DNA of 64,000 nucleotides. It comes from Globodera rostochiensis. Taxonomy: Eukaryota > Nematoda > Chromadorea > Rhabditida > Heteroderidae. The notes below the pieces were generated by a model. It saw only the letters and a list, made by a program, of their open reading frames with translations, made no database searches and was not told the DNA's origin. Shown here one piece after another: positions 1 through 11,791 of this stretch (position 1 is its first letter; every line of letters begins with the position of its first letter). Both the position numbers and the translations under genes were made by a program. The DNA is taken from the NCBI GenBank assembly GCA_018350325.1, contig JAEVLN010000031.1:62001-126000 (forward strand). Reading direction: 5' to 3'.

Positions 1-770
1 GATGATAAACAAAAATTTGAATCAAAAGTATTACCAAACTTAAAATAAATTTTTGAATGCTATACAACAATACTATTCAATTAAGATCAAAAATATGTAA
101 ATGGTTTAAGTTAAATTTATTATATAAATGCTTAGTTAAATTAACTAATGATTTATATTAAAAATGTGAATTGCAAAGGAATTTTTTCCCGTCACAAAAA
201 CAAGATGTCTCAAGTTGTTGCAATAAATTTGACAGATTAACGAGCATTTTAACGATTTATTTTTTGATTAAATATTCGAAATGAGTCAACTCCAACAAAG
301 CTATAGGTAGAATCCGACAAAAGTGGAAAATTAAAGTCCAAATAATAATTATTCTATAATATTTCATCGTAGCTTTATTGGTTTGTTTCTTCGTTGACAA
401 AAGGAAAATTAAATGTAAATCTAAAACAGCAAATTATTAATGATTTGTTATTATTCAAACTACCCCAATAAATTGTTTTCTTCCTTTTAATATTTTCTAT
501 TAAATAGCTTCAAATATTAAATATTAAGATTTTATTATTAAGGCGTTTTCGTAACCTGCGATTAATCAATAATTATATAATCATGGTTTGCTTTTTAAAT
601 TTTTAAATATATAATCATGGGGTAAATTTTTCTTTCATTTTCTTTTGATTGTTTTTCTTTTGCATATATTATTTTTTTAAAGAAGACTTAAACCATTGTT
701 TATTTATTTGCGAAGATATATCATTAAAATCATAGATTGCGTTAATTTTATTTTTAACACCGATAATATC

Positions 771-915
771 TGCTTAAGTTACGCGTGTCGAACTGTGGCA
801 ATGTTGGCACAAAGACATCAGGCCCCAATCGCAGACCCAGCATCAAAGATCCCAATGTACGCGCACAATGGAATGAGCAGACATGAATACCAAAAAATCA
901 ATGCTACAATATGAT
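771..915 (-). CDS. Putative MDS, T-rich block (minus)
   Basis: A 135-bp GC-rich island. The strand is inferred from the T-rich plus strand. Several frames are plausible: one minus frame is hydrophobic (ALIFWYSCLLIPLCAYIGIF) with TGA and TAA as sense, and another reads LGLRLGPDVFVPTLPQFDT. The plus strand is also open under the standard code. The frame is undecided. Confidence 0.38.
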
Positions 916-1662
916 ATACAATTACAGAATGATGCCAATAAAGTAAATAAATTTTTGCATTAGTGTTTTAAAAAAATATGTTTTTTGTTGAGCAAAAATA
1001 TAAATCTTAGGCAGATGCTTGAGCATATTTAGAGTTATTAAATTTAATAGAAAATATTTTTAACAATTTTTTTATTTTATATTTGAAATATTTATGGCTT
1101 ATTATTTATCTGTTTGGTTTTTTCATATTAATATTTTTAATGCTTTAATTCAAAGGGGTAAAATTTTATTTATTTAGAATATGATTATAAATACAATCAT
1201 AAAAAATGAATTATAAAATAACCATTTAAATGGTATTTCACTTTCAAAGAATTTTTTTATAAAGGCACTACTGTTATTTTTAGAAAGGAGCTATGTTTAT
1301 TCGGGTTTATTTTACTTTGACTAACCATTTAATCACTATTTTTTTTGTGAGTAATATTTTTTTTATTCCGTTGATCTTTTAAATCATAACCTTGGGGAAT
1401 CATATAAGGAGCATGTAATAGAGGCAACAATTTTACCTTCCATTTGACATCAATAAATAGAAATCCTAAATATTTTAAATTTTGTTTAAAATTTAAACAC
1501 AATTCTTTTTAAAATCAATTAAATGTTTCTCACAAAATAATAGAAATTTATTATAATCCGTATCAATGCTTGTATACCACTCTCTGCTTTGACCGCTGAT
1601 TTTTTTAAAATTTAATTCTATTATTTTTTATATTTAAACCTTTTTCATTTAATTACATGAAG

Positions 1663-1738
1663 TGCAACAGTTCTGGCTGCAATATTTGCACTCGCTGTGC
1701 TTTAATCGGTTAGGTTTTTCTGTGAAATCTGACAATAA
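1663..1738 (-). CDS. Putative MDS, Cys-rich
   Basis: The minus frame LKHSECKYCSQNCCTSC has a CxxC-type spacing like a small zinc-binding or Cys-rich extracellular repeat. No pointers were established. Confidence 0.33.
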
Positions 1739-2055
1739 GTAATTATTTAAAACAGATACGGCAATTCATTACAACCTTATTTAATTGTGATACAATCTTT
1801 TTCAAGTATAAGTGCATTAAAGAGTTTTTATTGTTGTGATAAGCCGTTTTTTATAGTTAATTTTAATCTTTTTTTTTTCAATTTAATTTTATCGTCTTCT
1901 AACACTAAAATTTCAAAAAAACAATATTATTTGAATAATTGTTTTTTAATGGCTTATGTAAAATTGATTTTTGATTCATAAACTTATAATAGATTTCTGT
2001 CGTTAATTCAATAACAAACTGTGATCATTAAACTAAGTTTTAGTTTAAAGTCATT

Positions 2056-2178
2056 AAAATAATCATTTTTCCCCTGCTGCCATTACAGCATGGTGTAAAC
2101 CACGACTGGGCAAATGATTATCGGAAATTTAAAAAAATAGTGCAAAAACGCGCCTCCATCTGGGAATTCTGATTTGGG
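2056..2178 (-). CDS. Putative MDS
   Basis: A GC-rich island in the first minus block. Two minus frames look protein-like (QTQIRIPRWRRVFALFF; NPNQNSQMEARFCTIFL). A plus-strand reading behind a TTACAG site is possible but would need a spliceosomal intron. Confidence 0.33.
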
Positions 2179-3485
2179 TTTGTAAATATTAATGTTTTCA
2201 AATTGATTAATATATTTACGTTTATTAGCAATAATATTTTTGTCGCATTGTATTCATTATTTTTATTTTAAACTTAACCAATTTATTGCAACATTGTCTG
2301 GAATAACTTTTAACTTTTTATTTTAGTATATTTACTTTGAATAACAGTTCTTCGGGTTGCGGCCTAGGACATTCAATATTTATTAATTGAAATTTTTTAA
2401 CAAATTGTAAATTCAACCAATGTTGTTACTTTACATGTAAATTTTAAGAATTATTTTTATGATTCCCTAAAATATTTCTCAAATATTTACCAATCTTTTT
2501 TTTTATATTTACGAATTTTTCTTTTGGTGTTATTTTAATTTTCTATTTAATACAGCAACCTCTTTTCGATTTTATAGAAGTTTTTATTTTGAATTCTGAT
2601 TAAAAATGACTAATCCATGCAATTTACGATCATGCTGCTTCTGCATTGTTTTCAGTAACAATCATTTTTATGCGTTTTTATGCAAAATATTTTAAACATT
2701 TTCGACAATTAACAACTGTTTTACATTTATCTTCATTCCTATCCATGCATTTTTTTGATCTAGACTAAATTGGAAAAGTATATATTAATTTATGCATACG
2801 TAATTTCTAAAAATTTGCCACTGGACTTTGCCTAGCGCTGTATTAATTTATGTTTGACAATATCAAAACTACTTCTAACGTGTTTAAAGTTATTCTTTTA
2901 CATTAGGGTTTTTTAAACAAATATTATACTTTAAAATCAATTTTAATTTAGAAATGCAAAAATTTAATAGGCTGCTATCATTGCGAATATGTTCAAGAAA
3001 CATTAAAAGAGAAATAAATTTTAAAGTTTGTTATTTATGAAGCCAAATAAAAAGTTACTATAAATGTATTAATTTAGAATTATTATTAATATTCCCTATT
3101 AAGTATGATATTTAGATTTTATATATTTTAATTTATATTTAAGTTTCTTAAACTATGTTTATGAAATACCAATAAATTATGCGCGTGTATATTGATAAAA
3201 AAATAATTGATTAATTAAAAAACATTACACAAACAAAATAATTTTAAAATATACAGAGTCAACTACACAAATGACCTAATCTAAATTTGGGGTTTAAAAA
3301 TTAAAAACAACAAATATTTATAGTTTAAACTAAAATCTTTAATTTAATGTTCTATGTTAATTTTCTTGGATTAAATAACAAAAAAAAACGATATATCGTA
3401 GAAAAATTAACAATTTTTTTACTATTACATACAGTAAGTGAACATTATGAACATTAAATTATCTGAATATTTTAAAAAATAAATT

Positions 3486-3580
3486 GCGGGAGCTCACCAA
3501 TGCAAATTACCACACACTCGGTTGAGAAAGCAGGTCAAGCAAGGCCTATGTGGCGTGTGGCATTCTTTATCAAGTAACAT
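3486..3580 (+). CDS. Putative MDS
   Basis: An island in an A-rich block. The plus frame RELTNANYHTLGWESRSSKA then YVACGILYQ uses one TGA as Trp. A second plus frame free of stops exists (AGAHQCKLPHTRLRKQVKQG). Confidence 0.38.
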
Positions 3581-4401
3581 AAAAACACATTTATTACCAT
3601 GAGATTTTTAATTTGTATGATTACATTGTTATTTTAAGCAATACACGCAATAATATTTAAACATTTTATTTACAAAATTGTTTATAGCGACATAATTAAC
3701 ACTTATAAAGTAAAACGGAAATGTAATTACAGTTATTCATTCAATTTAAAAATTTAACAAATATCAAATTGGATTTGATAAATTTAAACAAGATGCAAGC
3801 AACGAAATTTTAGCATTTTAACAAAAGACCTAAAAACTTTATTTTAATGCAATTAGCGTCGCTCGTTTAAATAAATAGAACAAAATAAACAGAAAAAATA
3901 GAAATAATTAAACATTATGTCGGAAAAATTTTGAAAAAGATTTAATAAAGTATTTGAAAATTAATTAAACTGACAATTTACATTAATCAAATGGAACCCA
4001 ACAAATCAGCAAATTTAAATGAATTCAACTACTCTATAAATATGTAATAAATATATAACGTTAGCCTCAGCAAATCTTTGAGTCATACCAAAATATGAAT
4101 TTATTCAAAATAATATGAAAAGATATAAATATAACAAAAAAGGATTTAAATAAAAGACTCGAAAAATGAACGCAAAAAATATTAGCTATTATAACATAAC
4201 CAAATTAAATGTTTAATTAAGATATAATGATTTCAAAATAACGAATGCGCTATAATGTTGCAGAATTCTATCCTTAATTTATGTTTAAATGTTTAAACAA
4301 TATTCAAAATATTTATACCTAATTAGTTTTATTTTTATAATATTATTTATTTTTGATAAATTCAACAACTTTATTTGATTGTATTTGGTTATATTGTTAA
4401 A

Positions 4402-4515
4402 ATTGAAGTTACACAAATCTTCTGCTGCGGTTTGCAACCGGCAGCAGCTCGTAGAAATATTTAGCACACAACGAGCTCGCGAATTTTCAGACTCCTTGCA
4501 TTTTTATAACCTAAG
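4402..4515 (+). CDS. Putative MDS at a skew boundary
   Basis: The plus frame HKSSAAVCNRQQLVEIFSTQ then RAREFSDSLHFYNLS is free of conventional stops. It lies where the plus strand changes from A-rich to T-rich, so it may be the end of the plus gene. Confidence 0.38.
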
Positions 4516-4654
4516 TGCGGTTAATAATTATTTGTAATTTTTATCAATTTATGAGAATGTTTTTAAATACAATCATTTTTCCGATATATGATTGTGCGTA
4601 GTCCAACTAGATAAAACTTTGTATTTTTGTGGTAATTGTTTTTCCTTTATTTCC

Positions 4655-4740
4655 ACATTTTTTAAACTAACCCGTCAATTTGTCTGCTTTGTTATGTAAG
4701 GAGAAAGACGCCAACTCGTCAAACTATATTTTGTAAAGCA
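4655..4740 (-). CDS. Putative MDS
   Basis: The minus frame FDELASFSLHNKADKLTG lies in a T-rich block. A TAG just upstream would be Gln. Confidence 0.33.
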
Positions 4741-5639
4741 AAAATTTAGTTTTATTTTTTTTAGTTTTATTTTTTATAGTTTTGTGGTTAAATTTAATAT
4801 TACAAATAGTCATCTATTTTTCGTCACTTATATAAAAATGCCAAAATTATAGAGATAACGCACTACGATTCCTAGGCTTTTCAGGTTTATTTGTTTGTTT
4901 GTTTTAAATGAAAAACAATTACTATATTATATTTAAATAAAACATGTTGGAACTATTGTGAACTTTTGTTATTATAGCATTGTATATTACAGCGCATTCA
5001 TTTTAAAGAAAATCTTTTAATAATTTATTTATAAATACATTAGGGGGACAACTGTTTCAAAGTTTGACCAAATGATTAATTTTTTCTTTCATTTGATTTT
5101 TAACAGAAAACATTGCTCAAATAAAATTTTTTTAAATTTGTTTTTCTCCTTCGTGTTTTTATGTAGACTAAAATTATGAGTGTTTTTAATTTATTTATTA
5201 AAAATTGCTTTTATTATTTTCTCCTATTTTACGCGTTAAAAATTTTTCATTTTTTAAATTTTGTTTCATCTTCCGGGGTTACGTTATATTTTCAAATTTT
5301 GCCAAAATTTATATATAATTTCAATTGTGATTTTAAAGATAATTTTACATAAAAAATTCAGTATATTTTTTAAACCCGAAAAGTCCAGCACTCTTATCTC
5401 TTGTCCTTTACTTTCTTTATTACACGTCTTCATTCTGAATACTTATTAATATTGCTTTTTTTTGATGCTACACCTATGTAGAAAATTAAATAACATTTTT
5501 TTTTCGTTGTGTTATGAAATTGATAGGGTATTTATTTTTTATTTAAAATATTAATTTTATTTTAAATATAAGAATTTTTATCGAAATTTTGCAAGATTTT
5601 TTTTTTGTAAATGTAAAATTTAAAATGACATTGCGCTTT

Positions 5640-5910
5640 GGCAACGAATAGGTTAAGGAACTTATCGAGCGTATGGTGTTAATTAATTTAACTCCTTTCT
5701 AAACTCATTCAGCATCGCGCTTGTTTTGCTGCGATATTTTTATTTTATTAAAAATAATTTTATTTCATTCGTGGTTTGATCTTCATAAGTGTATTTTATA
5801 TTGTCACGTTATAACATATTGGAACGAAGTTTTGCCTTTATTCGCCATCATTGTTTGGTGGAACACCATTGACCTTGAAGATCAGCTTCAGATCGAGAAA
5901 TGTTATTTTT
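5640..5910 (-). CDS. Putative MDS cluster
   Basis: Two weak islands (5640-5680, 5805-5905). The strand is taken from skew. The plus-strand reading (YWNEVLPLFAIIVWWNTIDL) is also open under the standard code for 77 codons, so orientation is uncertain. Confidence 0.28.
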
Positions 5911-6471
5911 TGATTGTATTATTCAAAAAAATTGAGGGTATTATGATTAGATAAATATTTTTATTATTTTAATTTAATGTATATTTGTTATATTTTTATA
6001 AAAATCATTATAAAACTACATTTTATTATTAAAACTTTAATTGTTGTATAAATCTTCAAAATTAGACAGTTGCGCTTAAAGCCAGACTCGAACGTTTTAC
6101 TAAAATTACTATGTCCGATATTTTTGTAATGAATACCTTTAGCTTTTAAACCGAATGTAAAATAAAGTAATTATATAAATTTGATAATTCAATTTGCAAT
6201 ATAAGAAAAAATTTAAATTTATAACTATTGTTTTGGACTACAATAAAATATCTATTAATGCTGCAAGTATCCAAAAAAAGTGGCGTTTGGATCCGTGAGG
6301 TTTGCATCTATAATCGCCTCTTAACCGTTTTTTATAAGAGAGTAAAATTTTTATACTTTTTATAAAAAACATTTTTTGGCGCTTAGCATATTTGTTTTAT
6401 TTTAGAGATCATATGAATTATTAGCAACATGATACATATTTTCCTTTGTATTGTTATAATTATTTTTTCAA

Positions 6472-6960
6472 GTGTTTATATGTATCTATTTAGGTAGAAA
6501 TACTTTAATTATGTGTGAATCCGGCTGGGAACAAAAAAACGGGGCCGGAACCCGCCTGTCGAAAAAAAAGACCACTAGGCCATCGATTTACTTGAGGGGT
6601 ATTCTTGTCAAAAAGTACCCAAGATCACCGCCCCGTCATCGGTCTGTCGCTTCGCTCAATGATATCACTAGGGGTGTAATTAATCCCGGTCCCTGCGTTA
6701 CCAAAAAATCGGGACCTGGACTTCATTTAAGACATTTTGTCCGATTTTCGGGACCCTTTGTCCATTTTTATTTAGTTTTTCACCTAAAATTAAAGTAAAT
6801 TTGAACCAAGATTGGTAATCTCGGTACTTTTTCGATCGAGATTCTCGATCGAAATCTCGATCGTACGAATTTTTTCGAGATCTTCGAGATACGAGATTTT
6901 TCGAGATTCGAGATTTTACGGGATTCTCGATCGTAATCTCGATCGGTCCTCAAGTCCTTT
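6472..6960. repeat. GC-rich repeat-like element with TCGAGAT palindromic satellite
   Basis: Composition changes abruptly at about 6500. The first 280 bp carry GGGCC/GGACC-type blocks and inverted GGTCCC/GGGACC motifs. About 6820-6945 is a degenerate satellite of TCGAGAT/CGATCGAGATTCTCGATCG units, each self-complementary. The conventional 108-codon ORF here has repeat-like composition and I do not trust it. It sits between genes or inside an IES; no TSD seen. Confidence 0.5.
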
Positions 6961-7409
6961 CTCTATTTAATACTAAAGATAAAAGAAGCTAATCTGCTAC
7001 ATTAAACAAAATAATCTTACAACAATTTTAATTCTTTATTTATAATTCTCATTTTTTATAAAAGAAATATAGGTTATGAATTGTTTTTTATTAAGATAAA
7101 TTTGCAATATTAATAAGCAGCCATTTACAGTTACAATGCAATTCAAATTAATTTTTGTTTTAATCTTTTGAAGTAACTGTATGTATTGTTATGTTTCAAC
7201 AATTAAATAATAAATTTTGTTTTACTAATATAATTTACTTATATTTTGATTTAAATTTCATGTTTCGTCCATAATTTGTTTGTCACATTCTTTGCTTTTG
7301 ATTGATTGTTTATTTCAGCAAACGATTAAACAGATTATAATAATCTTTGTTGTATTCTTTATAATTTATAATAATATTTTAATTTCGTGGACATAATGAA
7401 TGAAATTTA

Positions 7410-7540
7410 TGTATTGCTGCCTGAAGCGTGGGAAGATAAGTAAATAATCTTTGCAATGGGCTGTCTCAGCTGTTCTATCCTCAGCACTCATAAAAGTCAA
7501 CACAAAAGTCTCCGGGTTTCTGTTTCAGTATTAAAAATAT
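7410..7540 (-). CDS. Putative MDS
   Basis: The minus frame RNPETFVLTFMSAEDRTAET then AHCKDYLLI is free of conventional stops for more than 40 codons. No pointer was found. Confidence 0.4.
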
Positions 7541-7934
7541 TAATAATTTTATATTCAAAATTTTAATTTTTTTCCTTTTTATAAAGAAACATATTATGCA
7601 AATTACAAATTTAGTTTATAATTGAGCAATAAAAATTTATTATTATAATATATGAAAATCTCCAGCCGTTGGAGCTCCTGTTGCCAAAATCATAAAATAT
7701 GTTAAATAGTAGCAAAAACATTTTTTTTCAAAGTTGGGTGGATTGATAAAATTATGGTATTAGAAAAATGTTAATAAAAAAATAACACTTATAATTTTAA
7801 AATGTATCTGATTATACAAATATTAAATTAGACGTGAGAAAAAATAATAAGCAAATAACAAATCGATATGAATAGGTAAATCGAATTTCTGAATTCTACG
7901 AGACCAAAAAATTATAAAATATTACAACTTTTTA

Positions 7935-7990
7935 AAAGAATCCGCCGGTTCTTCAGTTCGAGTCAGACTGGAAGTCGTGGTCAAATATAT
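7935..7990 (+). CDS. Putative MDS
   Basis: The plus frame ESAGSSVRVRLEVVVKY is free of stops and lies in an A-rich block; a smaller island at 7660-7700 (SPAVGAPVAKIIKYVK) may belong to the same gene. Confidence 0.38.
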
Positions 7991-8575
7991 AATAAAATTT
8001 TAAGTTCAGAATAATAAATATATATAATTATATTTATGTACAAAAATCCAGGTAAATTGAAAAAATAACCATAAAACAGTTTTAAAGATTTAAACAAATA
8101 AAATGTAAATTCAATTTTTGGTTTGCATCACTTTAAATATTTAAAAATTAAAAAAAGGTATAAAATTAAAAACGTATGGCAATAACTTTTAATTTGATAA
8201 AAATGGGACGACTAATTTACAATGAAACCTATATTTTGAAAACATAGTGTTCTCCATTCATCTTTATGCTGCAATTTTATGCTGATGTTCATTAATTCAA
8301 CAACCATTCATTAGCTTAATAAATATTACAAAAACGAAGCTGTACAATTTCTTGCTTTAAATAATAAAGTATATGTTAAAAATTTAATATATAACAAGAA
8401 TATCGGTTTAGAAATTTATTTATCTATTTATTTGATTTTTTGTTATGAATTATTTGACAAGTTCTTTTAATTTTGGAATTTTTTGCCATTTTTAATTTCT
8501 ATGGGTTACAAGTTATGTATTTAATTTGAGGTCGGTAAAATGTTTTTCAAAAGGTTTTACAAATTTTTTCAAAGT

Positions 8576-9131
8576 CCAATATACGTAAAAGGTTTTTGTT
8601 AACTTTTTAAGTTATCGTTGTAAAGACAGTTAGGAAAGCCACTTTATGGCCCTTCAAATTTCCCAAAAAGTATCGATTGGGGGATTGAGCACTTTTTTTC
8701 AAATCGCAAATAGATCTGATCTGAACCATTTTTATAGTGATTGGGTGAGCAATTCTAAGACTTAGTTCAAATAAGAGCACCTATCGGTTTAAGCCAATTT
8801 ATAACCCTTCAAACCTTGTCCGAAGATATTTTTTTAGTTTGGAAGTATCTTTAAATCGATATTATTCCCCCCCCCCCCCTCCGGCGATGGGAAAACGAAT
8901 GGCCATCCACGGCTGGCAGAAAAAAGACGCCATTTGAATTGCTGCAGCGAGCGGTAGATGGAAAGAATGGCTGCAATCGATTATAAATTTAATAAAATAC
9001 CTTTCCAACTTATGTTTGGAAATTATCAGCAAAACATAGCAATTACAATGAACGTGTTTTTTGTTTTTTTTAATAATAAGTATTGGAGACACCTAACCGA
9101 GCTTTTGACAAGCCAACATAAGCTAAACTAT
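8576..9131. mobile_element. MITE-like repeat, copy 1 (longest)
   Basis: Matches the reverse complement of 18942-19336 and a segment of 57558-57720. Shared blocks include the AGCCACTTTATGGCC region, the TATAGTGATTGGTGAGC region, and a core around GCTGCAGCGAGCGG. A C homopolymer (about 11 C) sits at 8869-8879. The two short ORFs in it have no recognisable product. It lies just upstream of gene C. Confidence 0.7.
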
Positions 9132-9540
9132 GTTTCATGAAACCTAAAATAAAATTTTATAAATGATTTATCGTTAAATTTTTTATTGTAATTTATTTAG
9201 AAAAATTATGAAAAAGTTTCGCTAATAAAATATATCTAAATCGATTGTTAAACAAACTAAAAATCTAATAACAAATAATAAACTAAAAGTAATTGAATTT
9301 CTCAAATTTCATTTGTGGCTACTTTGTTCTGTGAAAAAATCCGAATCATAAATCAATATTTTAGTGGGTTTGCTTGTTCAGTAGGATTGGAGGTTTTGGA
9401 CAAAAAATGTGCCGTGTATTTATCATAGTCGTATTAAAACATTAAGTTTCTACAAAGGCAAATAAAATTCATTATTAGGAATAAAAACTAAAGTTATTAA
9501 GAAAATGAGCAAACCACTGCGGTTTTATTCTAAAAAAGCC

Positions 9541-9790
9541 CACTGGAAAAATCTATCCTTTTTTTAGCCGAATTCACCGGCATATAGAAAAATTAGTGAA
9601 TTTCGCAATGTTTGGCATTCTGTTAAGCTATGACTTAGTTTAGTAACTGGAAAAAACTAGCCATTTTTTAGCCGAATCCACTGGCAGAAAGAAAAATTAG
9701 GGAATTTCGCAATGTTTGGCATTCTGGGAGTAGAATTAAGCTATGATTTAGCTTAGTAACTGGAAAAAGCTAGCCATTTTTTAGCCGAAC
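9541..9790 (+). repeat. Tandem repeat, 2.3 units of about 105-113 bp
   Basis: Units start at 9541, 9646 and 9759 with ACTGGAAAAA, followed by TTTTTTAGCCGAA and, in the two full units, TTTCGCAATGTTTGGCATTC. The third is truncated after AGCCGAACAG, right before the first MDS of gene C. Confidence 0.85.
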
Positions 9791-9805
9791 AGCTAACTAA
9801 TATAA

Positions 9806-10990
9806 GGAAAAAGATGCCAAGAGAGTTTCGAAATACCTGCGCAAGGCCTTTGATTTGCCTCCGATATTAAATAAAATTAAATAAATTTATACAAACAAAC
9901 TGATATTTGGAGGCTAAAAGAAGAAGAATCGAAATATGAAGCAAAGCAAAATTCCAAACTAACTATATTTTAAAATTTTGTAATATTATTAATTAAATGC
10001 GCTTTTAAACAAATTCTAACGATTATGCGGCAAATTCCCAAAAATGTAACCCGAAAATATGCGCAAATTAAATTTGTAACTAGACAAAAATTGTAAATAA
10101 CGTATCAAAAATCGGAATAAAATTACAAAATATCATTATCCAATCTTATTCTCCAAAAACCCCAAAATCTCAGCAAATTTAATGCATCATAAAATTTTAT
10201 ACTTACATAGTTTGCTAACCAAACCAAGACAGAGATCTCTCGATTTGTTTGAGACCCGTCACCTCAATCAACCTTGTAGAAGAAGTCGGAACTCTCCTTT
10301 CGAGGCTGGATATGGAAGACTTGCCAGCTCATCATGAGGTGACTTCCACAGCACAAGCCGATCGAATTGACGGATTCGTTTTGCAGCGAATTGGGAAACA
10401 AAGTATCTCAAAATGATACGCATTTAGATAATTAAAAAAAAATTAAACCAACAATTAAAGTAAGAGAAAATAATTGATATAAAAATATTTAAATATAAAA
10501 AATTTGCGTTTGGGTGTGACAAAAACACTCCAAACACCGCAGGAATCCGATTTTTCTTATAAATTAACATAGCATAAAAAACAAAATAAATGATAAGCAA
10601 AGGATTCAGCTCATTCCATGTTAATATAACACCACGCATAAATATTAAGCGCTTTCCGTAACATAATATAGAAAACATTAAAGTTTACAATAAAATTTGT
10701 AATTGGCATTTAAAGAAATAAATAAATATAAGTAAATAGCATTTATCAATATTTTCTATTTTCTTCGTCGTTTTAAACAAAAGTTCATTTATCAAAATAA
10801 TTTTTGACTGATTTGTTTAGCAGAAAAATTTAACATAACCAATTATTAAAAGTAATCTACAAATGATGAGCTTCAAAATAGCAAGTATTAAATATCATAA
10901 AATGCTCAAAATTCAGATATACCGATGGATGAACAGACCGATGATGACTTAACAGCAGATAGACACGCATTAAAAAGTTGGCGTATTATT
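9806..10990 (+). CDS. Gene C: IES-interrupted germline gene, 7 MDSs joined
   Basis: Plus-strand islands join in one frame through GATATT (9863/9902), CTAAC (9959/10016), a weak GC junction near 10165/10215, TTGGG (10391/10510), AGGA (10541/10601) and CCG (10656/10922). The IES at 9869-9901 is 33 bp, pure A/T/C with no GT, so it cannot be a GT-AG intron. The product has a charged stretch (WRLKEEESKYEAKQNSKL), a Gln-rich stretch, a central segment open under the standard code (LVEEVGTLLSRLDMEDLPAH), a short piece with CDKNTPNTAG and an acidic end (PMDEQTDDDLTADRHALKSW). No family recognised. It lies directly after the tandem array at 9541-9790 and converges on gene B. Confidence 0.58.
9902..9963 (+). 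CDS. Gene C, MDS 2
   Basis: Bounded by GATATT (9902-9907) and CTAAC (9959-9963). The joined frame reads DIWRLKEEESKYEAKQNSKL without a conventional stop. The preceding MDS (about 9806-9868) reads ESFEIPAQGLWFASDI with TGA as Trp. Confidence 0.55.
10016..10190 (+). CDS. Gene C, MDS 3 (3' limit uncertain)
   Basis: Starts at CTAAC (10016-10020). The frame reads TIMRQIPKNVTRKYAQIKF and continues Gln/Lys-rich with several TAA as Gln. The end is placed only by fading composition. Confidence 0.45.
10213..10395 (+). CDS. Gene C, MDS 4, longest MDS of this gene
   Basis: A 60-codon frame free of conventional stops (SINLVEEVGTLLSRLDMEDL; HHEVTSTAQADRIDGFVLQR), ending at pointer TTGGG (10391-10395). 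About 60% of codons start with a purine, counted by eye. Other frames of this GC-rich island are also nearly open. Confidence 0.55.
10510..10544 (+). CDS. Gene C, MDS 5
   Basis: A short segment between TTGGG (10510-10514) and AGGA (10541-10544); it reads GCDKNTPNTAG in the joined frame. Confidence 0.45.
10601..10658 (+). CDS. Gene C, MDS 6
   Basis: Between AGGA (10601-10604) and CCG (10656-10658); reads GFSSFHVNITPRINIKRFP, free of conventional stops. Confidence 0.48.
10922..10990 (+). CDS. Gene C, MDS 7, acidic
   Basis: Starts at CCG (10922-10924); reads PMDEQTDDDLTADRHALKSW then RIIG, free of conventional stops. It is the last clear island before the strand skew switches to gene B. Confidence 0.5.
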
Positions 10991-11627
10991 GGGTTAAAAA
11001 TATTAAAATTAAATATTAATTTAATAAAATAATCTTATAACCATATACTGCAGCATAAAACATTAACTAATGCATAAACCTGGTTTTTATAAAATACAGA
11101 AATAATTTTGCATTTTTTATTACGTATTATATTAATGATAACAATAGCTGACTTAGTTGAGATTAAAAGTTTGGATATCATTTAGTTGCGTTTTATTGAA
11201 ACTTATAAAGCCACCAAACTCAATTTTGCCTCAACCAACTAATCGTTATTTTTTTTTTGCCTATCTTTGAAAAACTGAAAATAAACCTATTACTCAATTA
11301 AATAGATTTTGCCGTTCGGTACTTAGTTGGTACGCAATTATAGTATAAATAATAAAAACACAAACTATTTTCCATATTGGATTTAAATGATAATTTTGGA
11401 TTTAATTTTTGATGTAATTGTAACATTTGTTTAAATAAAGATATAATTTTTTAATGCCCTGTTAAGTTTAATGTTTTGATTCGGTTAAATTTTGTTTTGC
11501 GAGCACTGGAATTTAAGCTTGAAGATTGAGATTATAAATAGCAGTTGTTTTATATTATTAATTGGGCATGCGTAAATTAAATATTTTTTATTATCAAAAT
11601 AATGTAAAGTTTTGGTTTTAATAATGT

Positions 11628-11791
11628 TTACATTAGGAGAAGGGCATTGAGACAACCCAGCTGAATGAGATTTATAAAATGATTGTATTACGTTTTCATG
11701 GAAGGACTCATCTGCTCGTCTTTTGGGTGTCTTGGCATAAAAACTCATACATAGTGCCTGGGTTCAAATGTAAACGAGCTCGGACGCGATT
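11628..11791 (-). CDS. Gene B, MDS 5 (3' limit uncertain)
   Basis: Starts at AATCGC (plus-strand 11786-11791). The joined frame reads VRARLHLNPGTMYEFLCQDT, then TSRWVLPWKRNT with two TGA as Trp. Another minus frame (PKRRADESFHENVIQSFYKS) is open under the standard code, so the assignment rests on the 6-bp pointer. Confidence 0.48.

Noticed and set aside
6472..6798. 108-codon ORF in a GC-rich patch
   Set aside because: Repeat-like composition, no sensible protein pattern, and adjacent to the TCGAGAT satellite.
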